NCBI GenBank assembly: GCA_030618965.1
Contig: JAUXCJ010000070.1
Span: 1-6,322 of the forward strand
Direction of reading: 5' to 3'
DNA length: 6,322 bases
Source of the DNA: Thiomargarita sp.
Lineage (GTDB): Bacteria; Pseudomonadota; Gammaproteobacteria; Beggiatoales; Beggiatoaceae
The notes under the pieces are model-generated. The model was not told the DNA's origin and made no database searches. It worked only from the letters and a program-made list of their open reading frames with translations. Shown here in pieces: positions 1 to 6,062 of this stretch. The position numbers and the translations under genes were made by a program. The stretch's first letter is position 1, and each line of letters starts with the position of its first letter.

Positions 1-217
1 ACACGTTAAGATACAAAGCAAAAACCGGCTGTGAAACATGGGCGGCTTCGCGCAGGGCCTTTATCTCTTCAGGTTTGATTTCTGAAACATTTTCGATACA
101 TGCGGCATCAAAATCACGCATGGTTTTCTTATCAATAGCACCGATCTGATGCAGGGAATCCATTGTTTCATGGATAGCTGCAAAAGCTTCTGATTTATAG
201 TGTTTTTCTTGGCTCAT
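1..217 (-). CDS. HigA/COG2944-type antitoxin or HTH transcriptional regulator, 3' end cut by the window
   Basis: 72 codons are visible, from ATG at 217 down to the left edge, so the C-terminus is missing. The protein begins MSQEKHYKSEAFAAIHETMD and continues through AIDKKTMRDFDAAC to KALREAAHVSQPVFALYLNV. The 'SEA-AAIHET', 'IDK-TMR-FD-AC' and 'EIKALRE-HVSQPVFA-YLNV' blocks are the signature I know from the HigA/NadS-like COG2944 regulators. In these proteins the last block begins the DNA-binding helix-turn-helix (about residue 53 onward here). Full-length members are about 95-105 aa. Family role: an antitoxin that neutralises a RelE/HigB-type toxin and represses its own operon. The start codon overlaps the stop of the upstream toxin remnant (ATGA). 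An AGAGGA motif lies about 14 nt upstream, too far to be ideal, so translational coupling to the upstream ORF is likely. The visible part is intact. Whether the rest is intact cannot be seen. Confidence 0.85.
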   Translation of the reverse strand, partial: MSQEKHYKSEAFAAIHETMDSLHQIGAIDKKTMRDFDAACIENVSEIKPEEIKALREAAHVSQPVFALYLNV

Positions 218-321
218 ATAATTTCTATTAATCCTCTTTCTTCAATTAACCTTTTTATTTGCTCGTCAGACAAGGCCAGCCGCGCAAAACGTTCAAACCA
301 AGCATTTTTAAAAAGTCGCAA
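214..321 (-). pseudogene. HigB/RelE-type toxin remnant, internally deleted
   Basis: A 35-codon ORF starts at TTG (321-319) and stops at TGA (216-214), overlapping the antitoxin ATG by ATGA. An AAGGA ribosome-binding site (332-336) lies 10 nt before the TTG. The peptide begins RLFKNAWFERFAR, which matches the N-terminus of the RelE/HigB toxins paired with COG2944 antitoxins (typically 'M-RVFK-KWFARFARKE...'). It then runs directly into LSDEQIKRLIEERGLIEI. That segment resembles the family's C-terminal tail ('LSDEQL--L---G-LIE') more than the residues that should follow the N-terminus. Members are usually about 105-125 aa, so roughly two thirds of the protein is gone, including the central 'GGG-IKQR-ARPG-G-SGG-RT' block expected in functional toxins. 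The likely history is an in-frame internal deletion. The family assignment is from motif memory. The missing length is seen directly. Confidence 0.65.
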
Positions 322-328
322 AAGTTTT

Positions 329-397
329 TTATCCTTGTAATAATCTTGATGTATAAAATTTCATACTTATTTTAGCAATACTTTTATCGTAGTCCAT
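329..397 (-). CDS. Possible 22-aa leader ORF upstream of the toxin remnant
   Basis: ATG at 397 to TAA at 329 encodes MDYDKSIAKISMKFYTSRLL plus QG. A good AAGGTG ribosome-binding site (403-408) lies 5 nt before the ATG and overlaps the end of the phosphoesterase frame. The ORF ends 7 nt before the TTG of the toxin remnant, and its last codons contain that gene's AAGGA site, so translational coupling is possible. I recognise no family. A 22-codon ORF can arise by chance, and the candidate promoter for the toxin-antitoxin pair lies inside it, so it may not be a gene. Confidence 0.15.
   Translation of the reverse strand: MDYDKSIAKISMKFYTSRLLQG
332..336 (-). promoter_or_regulatory. Ribosome-binding site deciding the TTG start of the toxin remnant
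   Basis: On the minus strand AAGGA stands 10 nt before TTG (321-319). No ATG or GTG occurs in this frame between the upstream in-frame stop (363-361) and the conserved RLFKNAWF segment. TTG is therefore the best start available for the remnant. Confidence 0.45.
350..378 (-). promoter_or_regulatory. Candidate promoter with overlapping operator-like palindrome for the toxin-antitoxin remnant
   Basis: On the minus strand a -35-like TTGCTA (373-378) and a -10-like TATACA (350-355) are separated by 17 bp. Each matches the sigma-70 consensus at four of six positions. A 16-bp palindrome, GTATAAAATTTCATAC (351-366), with one mismatched base pair, covers most of the -10 and the adjacent spacer. HigA-type antitoxins typically repress their own promoter by binding such palindromes, so this is a plausible operator. 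The assignment is inference from position and symmetry only. Confidence 0.35.
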
Positions 398-399
398 TG

Positions 400-1935
400 T
401 TACACCTTAAACTCAGTTAGGGCTTTTTTTCTTTCTGCACCGATACCACAAAAATTTTGCAGTTTGGCATCAGTCACTTTGTTATCACTCAACGTCACTT
501 CGACATAACTTAAATAGCGTTTGATATAACGGGACAAATCGTTGTTACGCATGGCTTTGATAAATTTAGTTAATTCTTTGGTAGCAGCATCATTATCTTC
601 CATAATTTCTGCGGGTAAACACATTACATCCGCCCAAGTACCTGTATTTAAATATTGTCCTTTTTTACCTGATTCTGTTTCTAAGTTAATTTGTTTAGGC
701 AAATGCGTATGTCCAAAAACTACATGAGAAAATTTACCTGTATCTATTATCTCTTTAGCAGCTTCAAGATAATTGGATGTTTCTTCTTCTTGATCAATAT
801 TAAATGACAAATCCGTTTTGAGCTTTTTCATTGCCACATGTAATCGTTTGAGATTGTCTTGTTCTTCAAGTTCCTTTGCTGTAATAAATAAGGTATTCGC
901 AATTTTTTGTGCTTTGTCTAATAAAATCTTTAGAGGAGATTGTCCGTGCCGCGCATTTAAGTTACCTTGTTGCTGTTTTCGGTGGGTTTGAAAAAGCTCA
1001 GCTTCTTTACCAAGCACTTCGTTAAGAACATCAGACACCGAAGTCAACCTATCACGGCGGCTAGCTTTTAAGTTACCTGGGTGAGCTGTTTTTGTCGCTC
1101 CCCACAGCCACCAATGTATTTTACGTCTGAACACTGGGGTTAGAGAAAGTATATCTTGTAATATGTCCTCATAATCAGGTTTAAGGGTCAGCAGCAAAGG
1201 TATTACGGCACCAGTTTCCGGTTTCAACATATCCACAAAACGGTAGTGCTTTTTGAGACGATTGATCAGGTAAATGACCAAAAGTGTCCCAGCAGGAGGT
1301 AAAAAATATTGTTTATCACGTTTTTGCTCATCCACTGTTAAACCCCGTGATAACATGGAACGCTCCTGCCTTAACGCACTATGATCCACCACATTCCATG
1401 AATCGTAACGATTGCCATGTTCTATTAACAAGTCTCCACAGGTGTAGGCTTCACCATCATAAATAAACTGTAGTTTGCCATGTTGTGCTTCCAAGACATT
1501 TTGTAAATGTTGGCGAACTTTTGGCAAAGCCAGTTCAACATCATGATTACCCAATATTAGCGTCAGTTGATTGCCATTAGCGATAAAATCTCTAAGCGCA
1601 TCAAATGGCCCCCGATTTAGCCCTTCTCTGGTACGCTTAATGATTTGATTTAATTTGCTAATAACTTCGGCTTCATTCGCCGTCCAAACACTCGCGTTAA
1701 TCGTGGGATCATCAAAGTCGTCATCCGCCAAAAAGTCCACAATATCACCATTGATGACGATTTCGGTCTCTCCCTTAAAGCCTTGAGCTTGTTTATTGAT
1801 CCAATCAATGAAAGTGGTTAATTGAGCCTAAGCGTGACAAATCTGGAATCCGGGTTTGGTTATCTGTCCTGAATCGTCTCGTTCATCTGGACGACCACCT
1901 AAGTGTAAGTCGGAAATTAGGAATATTTTTTTCAT
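400..1935 (-). pseudogene. Calcineurin-like metallophosphoesterase interrupted by an in-frame amber codon
   Basis: From ATG at 1935 to TAA at 400 the frame holds 511 codons, broken only by TAG at codon 36 (1828-1830). All metal-site motifs of the calcineurin-like phosphoesterase superfamily are present in one frame: SDLHLGG (residues 8-14), NGDIVD (62-67), LGNHDVE (128-134), EHGNRYD (172-178) and GHTHLP (408-413), followed by YLNTGTW. These residues normally bind two metal ions and hydrolyse phosphomonoesters, phosphodiesters or pyrophosphates. The substrate cannot be told; the motif layout is LpxH-like but the protein is much longer. The stop lies between motif I and motif II. After it the first usable start is GTG at 1740, inside NGDIVD, so the 446-aa remainder lacks the DxH pair and the Asp of motif II. 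By family context the lost residue was probably Tyr (GFQIC-x-Y). It is most likely a recent pseudogene; amber readthrough or a base error is possible. No strong ribosome-binding site precedes the ATG. The gene lies 71 bp after sucA and may be co-transcribed. Confidence 0.85.
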
Positions 1936-2006
1936 TTTTTATTGGTAATTTGTTCACTGTCAAATAATTTTTTAGAGAGATATTTTTTGCGTCATTTTAT
2001 CATAAT

Positions 2007-4793
2007 TCAGATTCCCAAGGCTTCATTAATTAAGGCTTGACGTTGCTGGCGATGAATTTCAAAGTGTCCCACTGCTGGTGATGCTGAAGATGGTCGTCCA
2101 ACATATTCCAGATGTCCGCCATCATTATGACTTAGTTTGACATCTATATGCGCTCGCATATACCACCACGCACCTTGATTTCTCGGTTCTTCTTGTACCC
2201 AAACGCGATGTTTGACATGTGGATAACGCGCTAGTACTTCTGAAATCGCTACCTTCGGATAAGGGTAAAGTTGTTCTAGGCGAATAATCGCTACATTCTC
2301 AACATTATGTTCTTGACGGGCTTCTATTAAGTCAAAATAGACTTTGCCACTACAAAATAGTAAACGTTCAACTTGTTCGGTGGCAATTGTTTCATCAATG
2401 ACTGTTTGAAAGCCTTTATTGGTGAAATCTTCACTATTAGAAACCGATAATTTGTGGCGGAGTAAACTTTTAGGTGTCATAATAATCAATGGTTTACGAT
2501 ATTTTCTCAGCATTTGCCGTCTCAACAGATGGAACATTTGTGCTGGTGTACTTGGCACACAAACTTGAATATTATCTTCTGCACATAGTTGTAGAAAACG
2601 TTCTAAACGGGCTGAAGAATGTTCCGGTCCTTGTCCATCGTAGCCATGCGGTAATAACATAACTAAGCCGCTGTAGCGTTGCCATTTGGATTCTGAGGAA
2701 CTAATGAATTGGTCAATCACCACTTGGGCATTATTAGCAAAATCTCCAAATTGGGCTTCCCATAAAACTAAAATTTCTGGTGCGGAGGCACTATAACCAT
2801 ATTCAAACCCTAGTACTGCTGCTTCAGAAAGTAGCGAATTGATTACCAAAAAAGGGGCTTGATTCTTTGATAAATGTTGCAAGGGTTGATATGTGTCACC
2901 AGTATTTTGATCATGTAGCACTGCATGGCGATGAGCAAAGGTGCCACGCGCACTGTCTTGTCCTGATAAGCGTACTGGATAGCCTGCTTCTAATAGTGTC
3001 GCATAAGCCAAAGTTTCGGCACAGCCCCAATCTAGCGGATAATTTTCAGTTCCCATTTTCCGACGCGCTTGCATTAGTCTGGCGACACCGCGATTAAGCT
3101 CAAAGCCTTCGGGTATTCTGGTAAATTTTTCAATCAATTGTTGTAATTTGTCTTTGCTGATACGGGTATCAGCTTGAATTGTCCAGTGTGTACCGATATA
3201 AGGTTTCCAATTTGCGACATGTTTGAAATCTAAATTGACTGGACGTGAGACAACATCTTTTATTTTCAATGATGTACGATAATTTTGTAACTGAGTTTCG
3301 CTCTCATTGGGGCCAATAATACCTTCTTTGAACAAGCGTTGTGCATAAATTGCTTGAGTTGTCGGGTGCTTGGCTATTTGTTGATACATCATCGGTTGCG
3401 TTGCAAACGGATCATCTGCTTCATTATGCCCTTGTCGGCGGTAGCACACCATGTCAATTACAACATCTTTTTTAAAGGCTAAGCGATAATTGAGGGCAAG
3501 TTCAGTAACAAATATAACTGCTTCGGGATCATCTCCATTTACATGAAAAATTGGAGCTTGTACCATTTTGACAACATCGGTGCAATATAAGGTTGAGCGC
3601 GAATCAAGGGGATCGCTAGTTGTAAAGCCAATTTGATTATTGATAATGATATGCACCGTGCCGCCAGTACCATAACCTTGCGTTTGTGACAAATTCAGGG
3701 TTTCCATAATTACGCCTTGCCCAGCAAAAGCGGCATCACCGTGAATCAGTAAGGGTAAGACTTTATTACGTTCCTTATCTCCACGCCTTTGTTGACGCGC
3801 CCGCACTGCTCCTTCTATAACCGGATCAATAATTTCTAGGTGAGAGGGGTTAAAAGCCATAGCTATATGCACTGCGCCATCGGCTGTTTTCACATCAGAG
3901 GCAAAACCGAGATGATATTTAACATCACCGGATCCAGTGTGAGCGTTGACTTTGCCTTCAAATTCTGAAAATAAATCTTTGGGACTCTTGCCTAAAATAT
4001 TTACCAGTATATTTAAACGCCCCCGATGCGCTACACCCATGATGATTTCTTGAACTCCAACACTTCCAGCGTGCTGAATCAGGTCATCAAGCAGTGGGAT
4101 TAAACTTTCTCCGCCTTCCAGAGAAAATCGCTTTTGTCCAACATAGCGCGTTTGTAAAAATTCTTCTAAACCCTGCGCCGCTGTCAATCGTGCCAAAATA
4201 TTGCGTTTGGTTTTACTGGTGAAATTTGGTCTAGCCAAGGTGCCTTCTAAACGTTGTTGAATCCAGCGTTTTTGCTCGGTATCGGTAATGTGCATATATT
4301 CAGCAGCAATAGTGCCACAATAAATGGTTTTTAGTCGTTTTAGGAGTTCGGATAGTTTCTCCTTTTCTACACCATATAATGAGCCAGTCTCAAATACAGT
4401 AGACGAATCACTTTCAGTTAAACCATAAAATTCTGGGTATAATTGGTCAACATAAGGGCGTTTTTCTAAAATGGGGTTTAAATTAGCTTGTTGATGCCCT
4501 CGAAAACGGTAGGCATTAATTAGTTGTAAAACGGCAATTTGTTTTTTGGCAAAAATAGCCAAGGAGGCATCATCAGCCCCTTTGCGTAAATTGTTATAAA
4601 TCGGCGTTTCAAGTTGTGCAAACGCTGCTTTTATCGGTGCATGAGGAATTTCCGGTTGTGATACGGGCTGCTCTTGTTGCAACTGTCTAAAATAATCACG
4701 CCATTCCTCAGATACTTGAGCCGGATTGACTAAATAAAGTTCATATAAATCATCAATAAAAGCAGCATTATATAGGTAGGAATCTTGGGTCAT
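2007..4793 (-). CDS. sucA: 2-oxoglutarate dehydrogenase E1 component (thiamine diphosphate-dependent)
   Basis: 928 aa, against about 933 in E. coli. SucA decarboxylates 2-oxoglutarate using thiamine diphosphate and passes the succinyl group to the lipoyl domain of E2 (SucB) in the cytosolic 2-oxoglutarate dehydrogenase complex of the TCA cycle. Visible landmarks: N-terminal E2-contacting segment with LYELYLVNPAQVSEEWRDYF (16-35); AHRGRLNIL (255-263); KYHLGF (292-297); FNPSHLE (314-320); GDAAFAGQG (352-360); INNQIGFTTSD (384-394), part of the cofactor and Mg site; YRRQGHNEADDP (451-462); RLSGQDSARGTFAHRH (607-622); LWEAQFGDFAN (677-687); GPEHSSARLERF (721-732). His256, His294 and His724 correspond to the E. 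coli active-site histidines 260, 298 and 729 (from memory). ATG at 4793 is preceded by AAAGG with 8-nt spacing, and the N-terminus matches the family. No frameshift or missing motif. sucB is not downstream, so E2 must be elsewhere. The gene diverges from mdh, with a MITE-like element just upstream. Confidence 0.98.
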   Translation of the reverse strand: MTQDSYLYNAAFIDDLYELYLVNPAQVSEEWRDYFRQLQQEQPVSQPEIPHAPIKAAFAQLETPIYNNLRKGADDASLAIFAKKQIAVLQLINAYRFRGHQQANLNPILEKRPYVDQLYPEFYGLTESDSSTVFETGSLYGVEKEKLSELLKRLKTIYCGTIAAEYMHITDTEQKRWIQQRLEGTLARPNFTSKTKRNILARLTAAQGLEEFLQTRYVGQKRFSLEGGESLIPLLDDLIQHAGSVGVQEIIMGVAHRGRLNILVNILGKSPKDLFSEFEGKVNAHTGSGDVKYHLGFASDVKTADGAVHIAMAFNPSHLEIIDPVIEGAVRARQQRRGDKERNKVLPLLIHGDAAFAGQGVIMETLNLSQTQGYGTGGTVHIIINNQIGFTTSDPLDSRSTLYCTDVVKMVQAPIFHVNGDDPEAVIFVTELALNYRLAFKKDVVIDMVCYRRQGHNEADDPFATQPMMYQQIAKHPTTQAIYAQRLFKEGIIGPNESETQLQNYRTSLKIKDVVSRPVNLDFKHVANWKPYIGTHWTIQADTRISKDKLQQLIEKFTRIPEGFELNRGVARLMQARRKMGTENYPLDWGCAETLAYATLLEAGYPVRLSGQDSARGTFAHRHAVLHDQNTGDTYQPLQHLSKNQAPFLVINSLLSEAAVLGFEYGYSASAPEILVLWEAQFGDFANNAQVVIDQFISSSESKWQRYSGLVMLLPHGYDGQGPEHSSARLERFLQLCAEDNIQVCVPSTPAQMFHLLRRQMLRKYRKPLIIMTPKSLLRHKLSVSNSEDFTNKGFQTVIDETIATEQVERLLFCSGKVYFDLIEARQEHNVENVAIIRLEQLYPYPKVAISEVLARYPHVKHRVWVQEEPRNQGAWWYMRAHIDVKLSHNDGGHLEYVGRPSSASPAVGHFEIHRQQRQALINEALGI

Positions 4794-4818
4794 ATTGATA
4801 GCCTTTATCTATTCATTC

Positions 4819-4824
4819 ATTTAA
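4819..4824. repeat. Left copy of putative target-site duplication ATTTAA
   Basis: ATTTAA directly abuts the left terminal repeat. The identical hexamer abuts the right one at 4973-4978. A 6-bp duplication next to perfect inverted termini supports insertion by transposition. The AT-rich context makes a chance match possible. Confidence 0.5.
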
Positions 4825-4839
4825 CAATAGTTCGGACAG

Positions 4840-4868
4840 TTTTTACAACTATTTGATTTTAAAATCAA
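4840..4868 (-). promoter_or_regulatory. Weak candidate sucA promoter lying inside the inserted element
   Basis: On the minus strand TTGATT (4863-4868) and TAAAAA (4840-4845) are 17 bp apart, each with four of six consensus positions. Transcription would start near 4833 and leave a leader of about 40 nt before the sucA ATG. Only 25 bp between the target duplication and the start codon are outside the element, too few for a conventional promoter. The promoter must therefore be in this element or further upstream. The hexamers are poor and the call is tentative. Confidence 0.25.
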
Positions 4869-4870
4869 AT
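4851..4870. repeat. 20-bp perfect palindrome inside the MITE-like element
   Basis: ATTTGATTTT is followed immediately by its exact reverse complement AAAATCAAAT. It sits in the left-side 30 nt that has no counterpart on the right side of the element. The 13-mer AAATCTTATTTGT that begins within it (4867-4879) recurs at 4897-4909. Part of this segment may therefore be a local duplication of element-internal sequence. Confidence 0.6.
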
Positions 4871-4972
4871 CTTATTTGTCATTTCGACAATAGGAGAAAT
4901 CTTATTTGTTTGATAATTAAAGATTTCTCCTATCGTCGAAATGACAAGCTTTAAAAACTGTCCGAACTATTG

Positions 4973-4978
4973 ATTTAA
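4973..4978. repeat. Right copy of putative target-site duplication ATTTAA
   Basis: Identical to the hexamer on the other side of the 148-bp element (4819-4824). Between here and the mdh ribosome-binding site lie 43 bp of AT-rich DNA. They contain a -10-like CATAAT (5009-5014) but no convincing -35 partner at normal spacing, so the mdh promoter is not clearly defined. Confidence 0.5.
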
Positions 4979-5021
4979 TTATGTGATAAGTTAGTCTTTT
5001 GATTAATACATAATAACATTT

Positions 5022-5027
5022 AGAGGA
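5022..5027 (+). promoter_or_regulatory. Ribosome-binding site of mdh
   Basis: AGAGGA precedes the in-frame triplets TTG 5030, ATG 5033 and ATG 5036. TTG is only 2 nt away and can be discounted. Spacings of 5 and 8 nt allow either ATG. Confidence 0.7.
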
Positions 5028-5032
5028 AATTG

Positions 5033-6007
5033 ATGATGAAACCACCCGTACATGTTGCAGTCACAGGAGGGGCGGGGCAAATTGCCTATTCTTTGATATT
5101 TCGTATCGCCTCTGGGGAAATGCTAGGTTCTGATCAACCGGTGATTTTACACCTATTAGAAATACCAGCGGCCTTAAATGCCTTAAAGGGCGTTGTGATG
5201 GAACTCCAAGATTGCGCCTATCCGTTGTTACAAGATGTCATAATAACGGATAATGCCAATGTCGCCTTTACTGATATTAACTATGCTTTACTGGTTGGCT
5301 CAAGACCACGCGGCCCAGGTATGGAGAGGAGCGATTTACTCAAAGTCAATGGTGAAATTTTCACTGTACAAGGTCAAGCCTTGAATGACAAAGCAAGTCG
5401 AGATGTTAAAGTGCTGATTGTCGGTAATCCTGCCAATACAAATGCGTATATTGCAATGAACTCAGCACCAGATTTAAACCCCAAACAATTCAGTTCGATG
5501 ACACGCCTTGATCATCACCGAGCCAGAAGCCAATTAGCAATCAAAACCGGTGTCAATATTGAGGCAGTCAAGAATATCATTATTTGGGGCAATCATTCAT
5601 CTACTCAATATCCTGATATTAGCCATGCAACGGTTAATGGTAAACCCGCAAAATCTTTAGTTGATCAAGAATGGATTGTTAATGATTTCATTCCGACGGT
5701 GCAACAACGAGGGGCATCTATTATTAAGGCACGCGGCAAATCCAGTGCAGCCTCAGCGGCTTTTGCAGTGCTTTCACACATGCGTGATTGGGCAAATGGA
5801 ACTGAAGAATGGGTAAGTATGAGCGTTTGTAGCGATGGAAGTTATGGGATAAAAGAAGGCTTAATGTACTCATTCCCTATCACAATCAAAAATGGGGAAT
5901 ATCAGATTGTGCAAGGCTTGGACATTGATGACTTTAGCCGTGCGAGAATGTTGGCGAGCCAAGAGGAACTGGAACAAGAACGCGATGCGGTTGCGAACTT
6001 GGTTTAG
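5033..6007 (+). CDS. mdh: NAD-dependent malate dehydrogenase, cytosolic-type
   Basis: About 324 aa, the usual length. It oxidises malate to oxaloacetate with NAD in the cytosolic TCA cycle. From ATG 5033: Rossmann nucleotide loop [11 protein letters not shown] (11-21), LLEIP (41-45), mobile active-site loop RPRGPGMER (91-99) with substrate-binding Arg93 and Arg99, [10 protein letters not shown] (130-139), [11 protein letters not shown] (157-167) with catalytic Asp160 and substrate Arg163, and [13 protein letters not shown] (183-195) with catalytic His188. [12 protein letters not shown] and [17 protein letters not shown] follow near the C-terminus. GQIAYSL and [13 protein letters not shown] match the animal-cytosolic and chlamydial-like class rather than the E. 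coli Mdh class, so Ala in the third glycine position is normal. AGAGGA (5022-5027) is 5 nt from ATG 5033 and 8 nt from ATG 5036. ATG 5036 (MKPPV) aligns slightly better with family N-termini, and TTG 5030 is also in frame, so the start is uncertain by one or two codons. All catalytic residues are present. The gene diverges from sucA, another TCA gene. Confidence 0.96.
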   Translation: MMKPPVHVAVTGGAGQIAYSLIFRIASGEMLGSDQPVILHLLEIPAALNALKGVVMELQDCAYPLLQDVIITDNANVAFTDINYALLVGSRPRGPGMERSDLLKVNGEIFTVQGQALNDKASRDVKVLIVGNPANTNAYIAMNSAPDLNPKQFSSMTRLDHHRARSQLAIKTGVNIEAVKNIIIWGNHSSTQYPDISHATVNGKPAKSLVDQEWIVNDFIPTVQQRGASIIKARGKSSAASAAFAVLSHMRDWANGTEEWVSMSVCSDGSYGIKEGLMYSFPITIKNGEYQIVQGLDIDDFSRARMLASQEELEQERDAVANLV

Positions 6008-6010
6008 TAC

Positions 6011-6022
6011 AGGATATATCCT
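6011..6022. repeat. AGGATATATCCT palindrome followed by a T-rich run after mdh
   Basis: A perfect 12-bp palindrome lies 3 nt after the mdh stop and is followed by CTTTTTCT. As RNA it gives only a 4-bp AGGA/TCCT stem on a TATA loop, so it is at best a very weak terminator. No better terminator is seen close to the gene. Confidence 0.25.
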
Positions 6023-6030
6023 CTTTTTCT

Positions 6031-6048
6031 CGTTCCCAAGCTCTAGCT
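6031..6048. repeat. Half of a dispersed palindromic repeat (CGTTCCCAAGCT type)
   Basis: CGTTCCCAAGCTCTAGCT matches one arm, the turn and the first bases of the second arm of a hairpin repeat. I remember its full form as continuing TTGGGAACG, from cyanobacterial and Beggiatoa-like genomes. Here the second arm is replaced by AACTCTG, so the copy is truncated or degenerate. The identification is from memory only. Confidence 0.3.
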
Positions 6049-6062
6049 AACTCTGTTATACA

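Larger units (their letters stand above)
4825..4972. mobile_element. 148-bp MITE-like non-autonomous element in the sucA-mdh promoter region
   Basis: The element is bounded by perfect 21-bp terminal inverted repeats (4825-4845 and 4952-4972; the left arm begins CAATAGTTCGGACAG). ATTTAA flanks it on both sides. Inside is a second inverted pair of 28 bp with one mismatch (4876-4903 and 4920-4947; core TTTCGAC...GGAGAAATC) around a 16-nt loop. No ORF of note is present, so any movement would depend on a transposase supplied elsewhere. The element is asymmetric: 30 nt separate outer and inner arms on the left, but only 4 nt on the right (GCTT). The extra left segment contains a 20-bp palindrome. 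The inner core resembles dispersed palindromes of the TTTCGAC...GGAGAAATC kind that I remember from several bacterial phyla. I cannot assign the termini to a named insertion-sequence family. As RNA it would fold into a long hairpin. Confidence 0.7.

Noticed and set aside
542..727. Plus-strand open frame of 61 aa inside the phosphoesterase.
   Set aside because: It is antisense to a frame with clear family motifs, has no recognisable domain and is best explained as a shadow.
1284..1466. Plus-strand open frame of 60 aa inside the phosphoesterase.
   Set aside because: Antisense shadow of the conserved frame, with no ribosome-binding site or family likeness that I can see.
1958..1963. A perfect TTGACA on the minus strand just upstream of the phosphoesterase start, as a promoter -35.
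   Set aside because: The -10 at normal spacing would fall on 1935-1940, overlapping the last base of the start codon, and that hexamer is only a run of A on the minus strand. It could serve only a leaderless message.
2867..3097. Plus-strand open frame of 76 aa inside sucA.
   Set aside because: It lies opposite the conserved RLSGQDSARGTF region of SucA, and its composition looks like a reverse-frame artefact.
4876..4947. The large inner hairpin read as a bidirectional transcription terminator.
   Set aside because: It lies between two divergent gene starts, where no transcript needs to end, and has no T-run. A mobile or dispersed repeat explains it better.
4825..4972. A CRISPR array or tandem repeat suggested by the repeated short motifs.
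   Set aside because: The motifs are inverted, not regularly spaced direct repeats with unique spacers, and no cas gene is present.
5066..5100. The third glycine of the Mdh nucleotide-binding loop replaced by alanine (GGAGQIA), as a sign of lost function.
   Set aside because: GQIAYSL is the normal form in the cytosolic-type Mdh class, and all catalytic residues are present.
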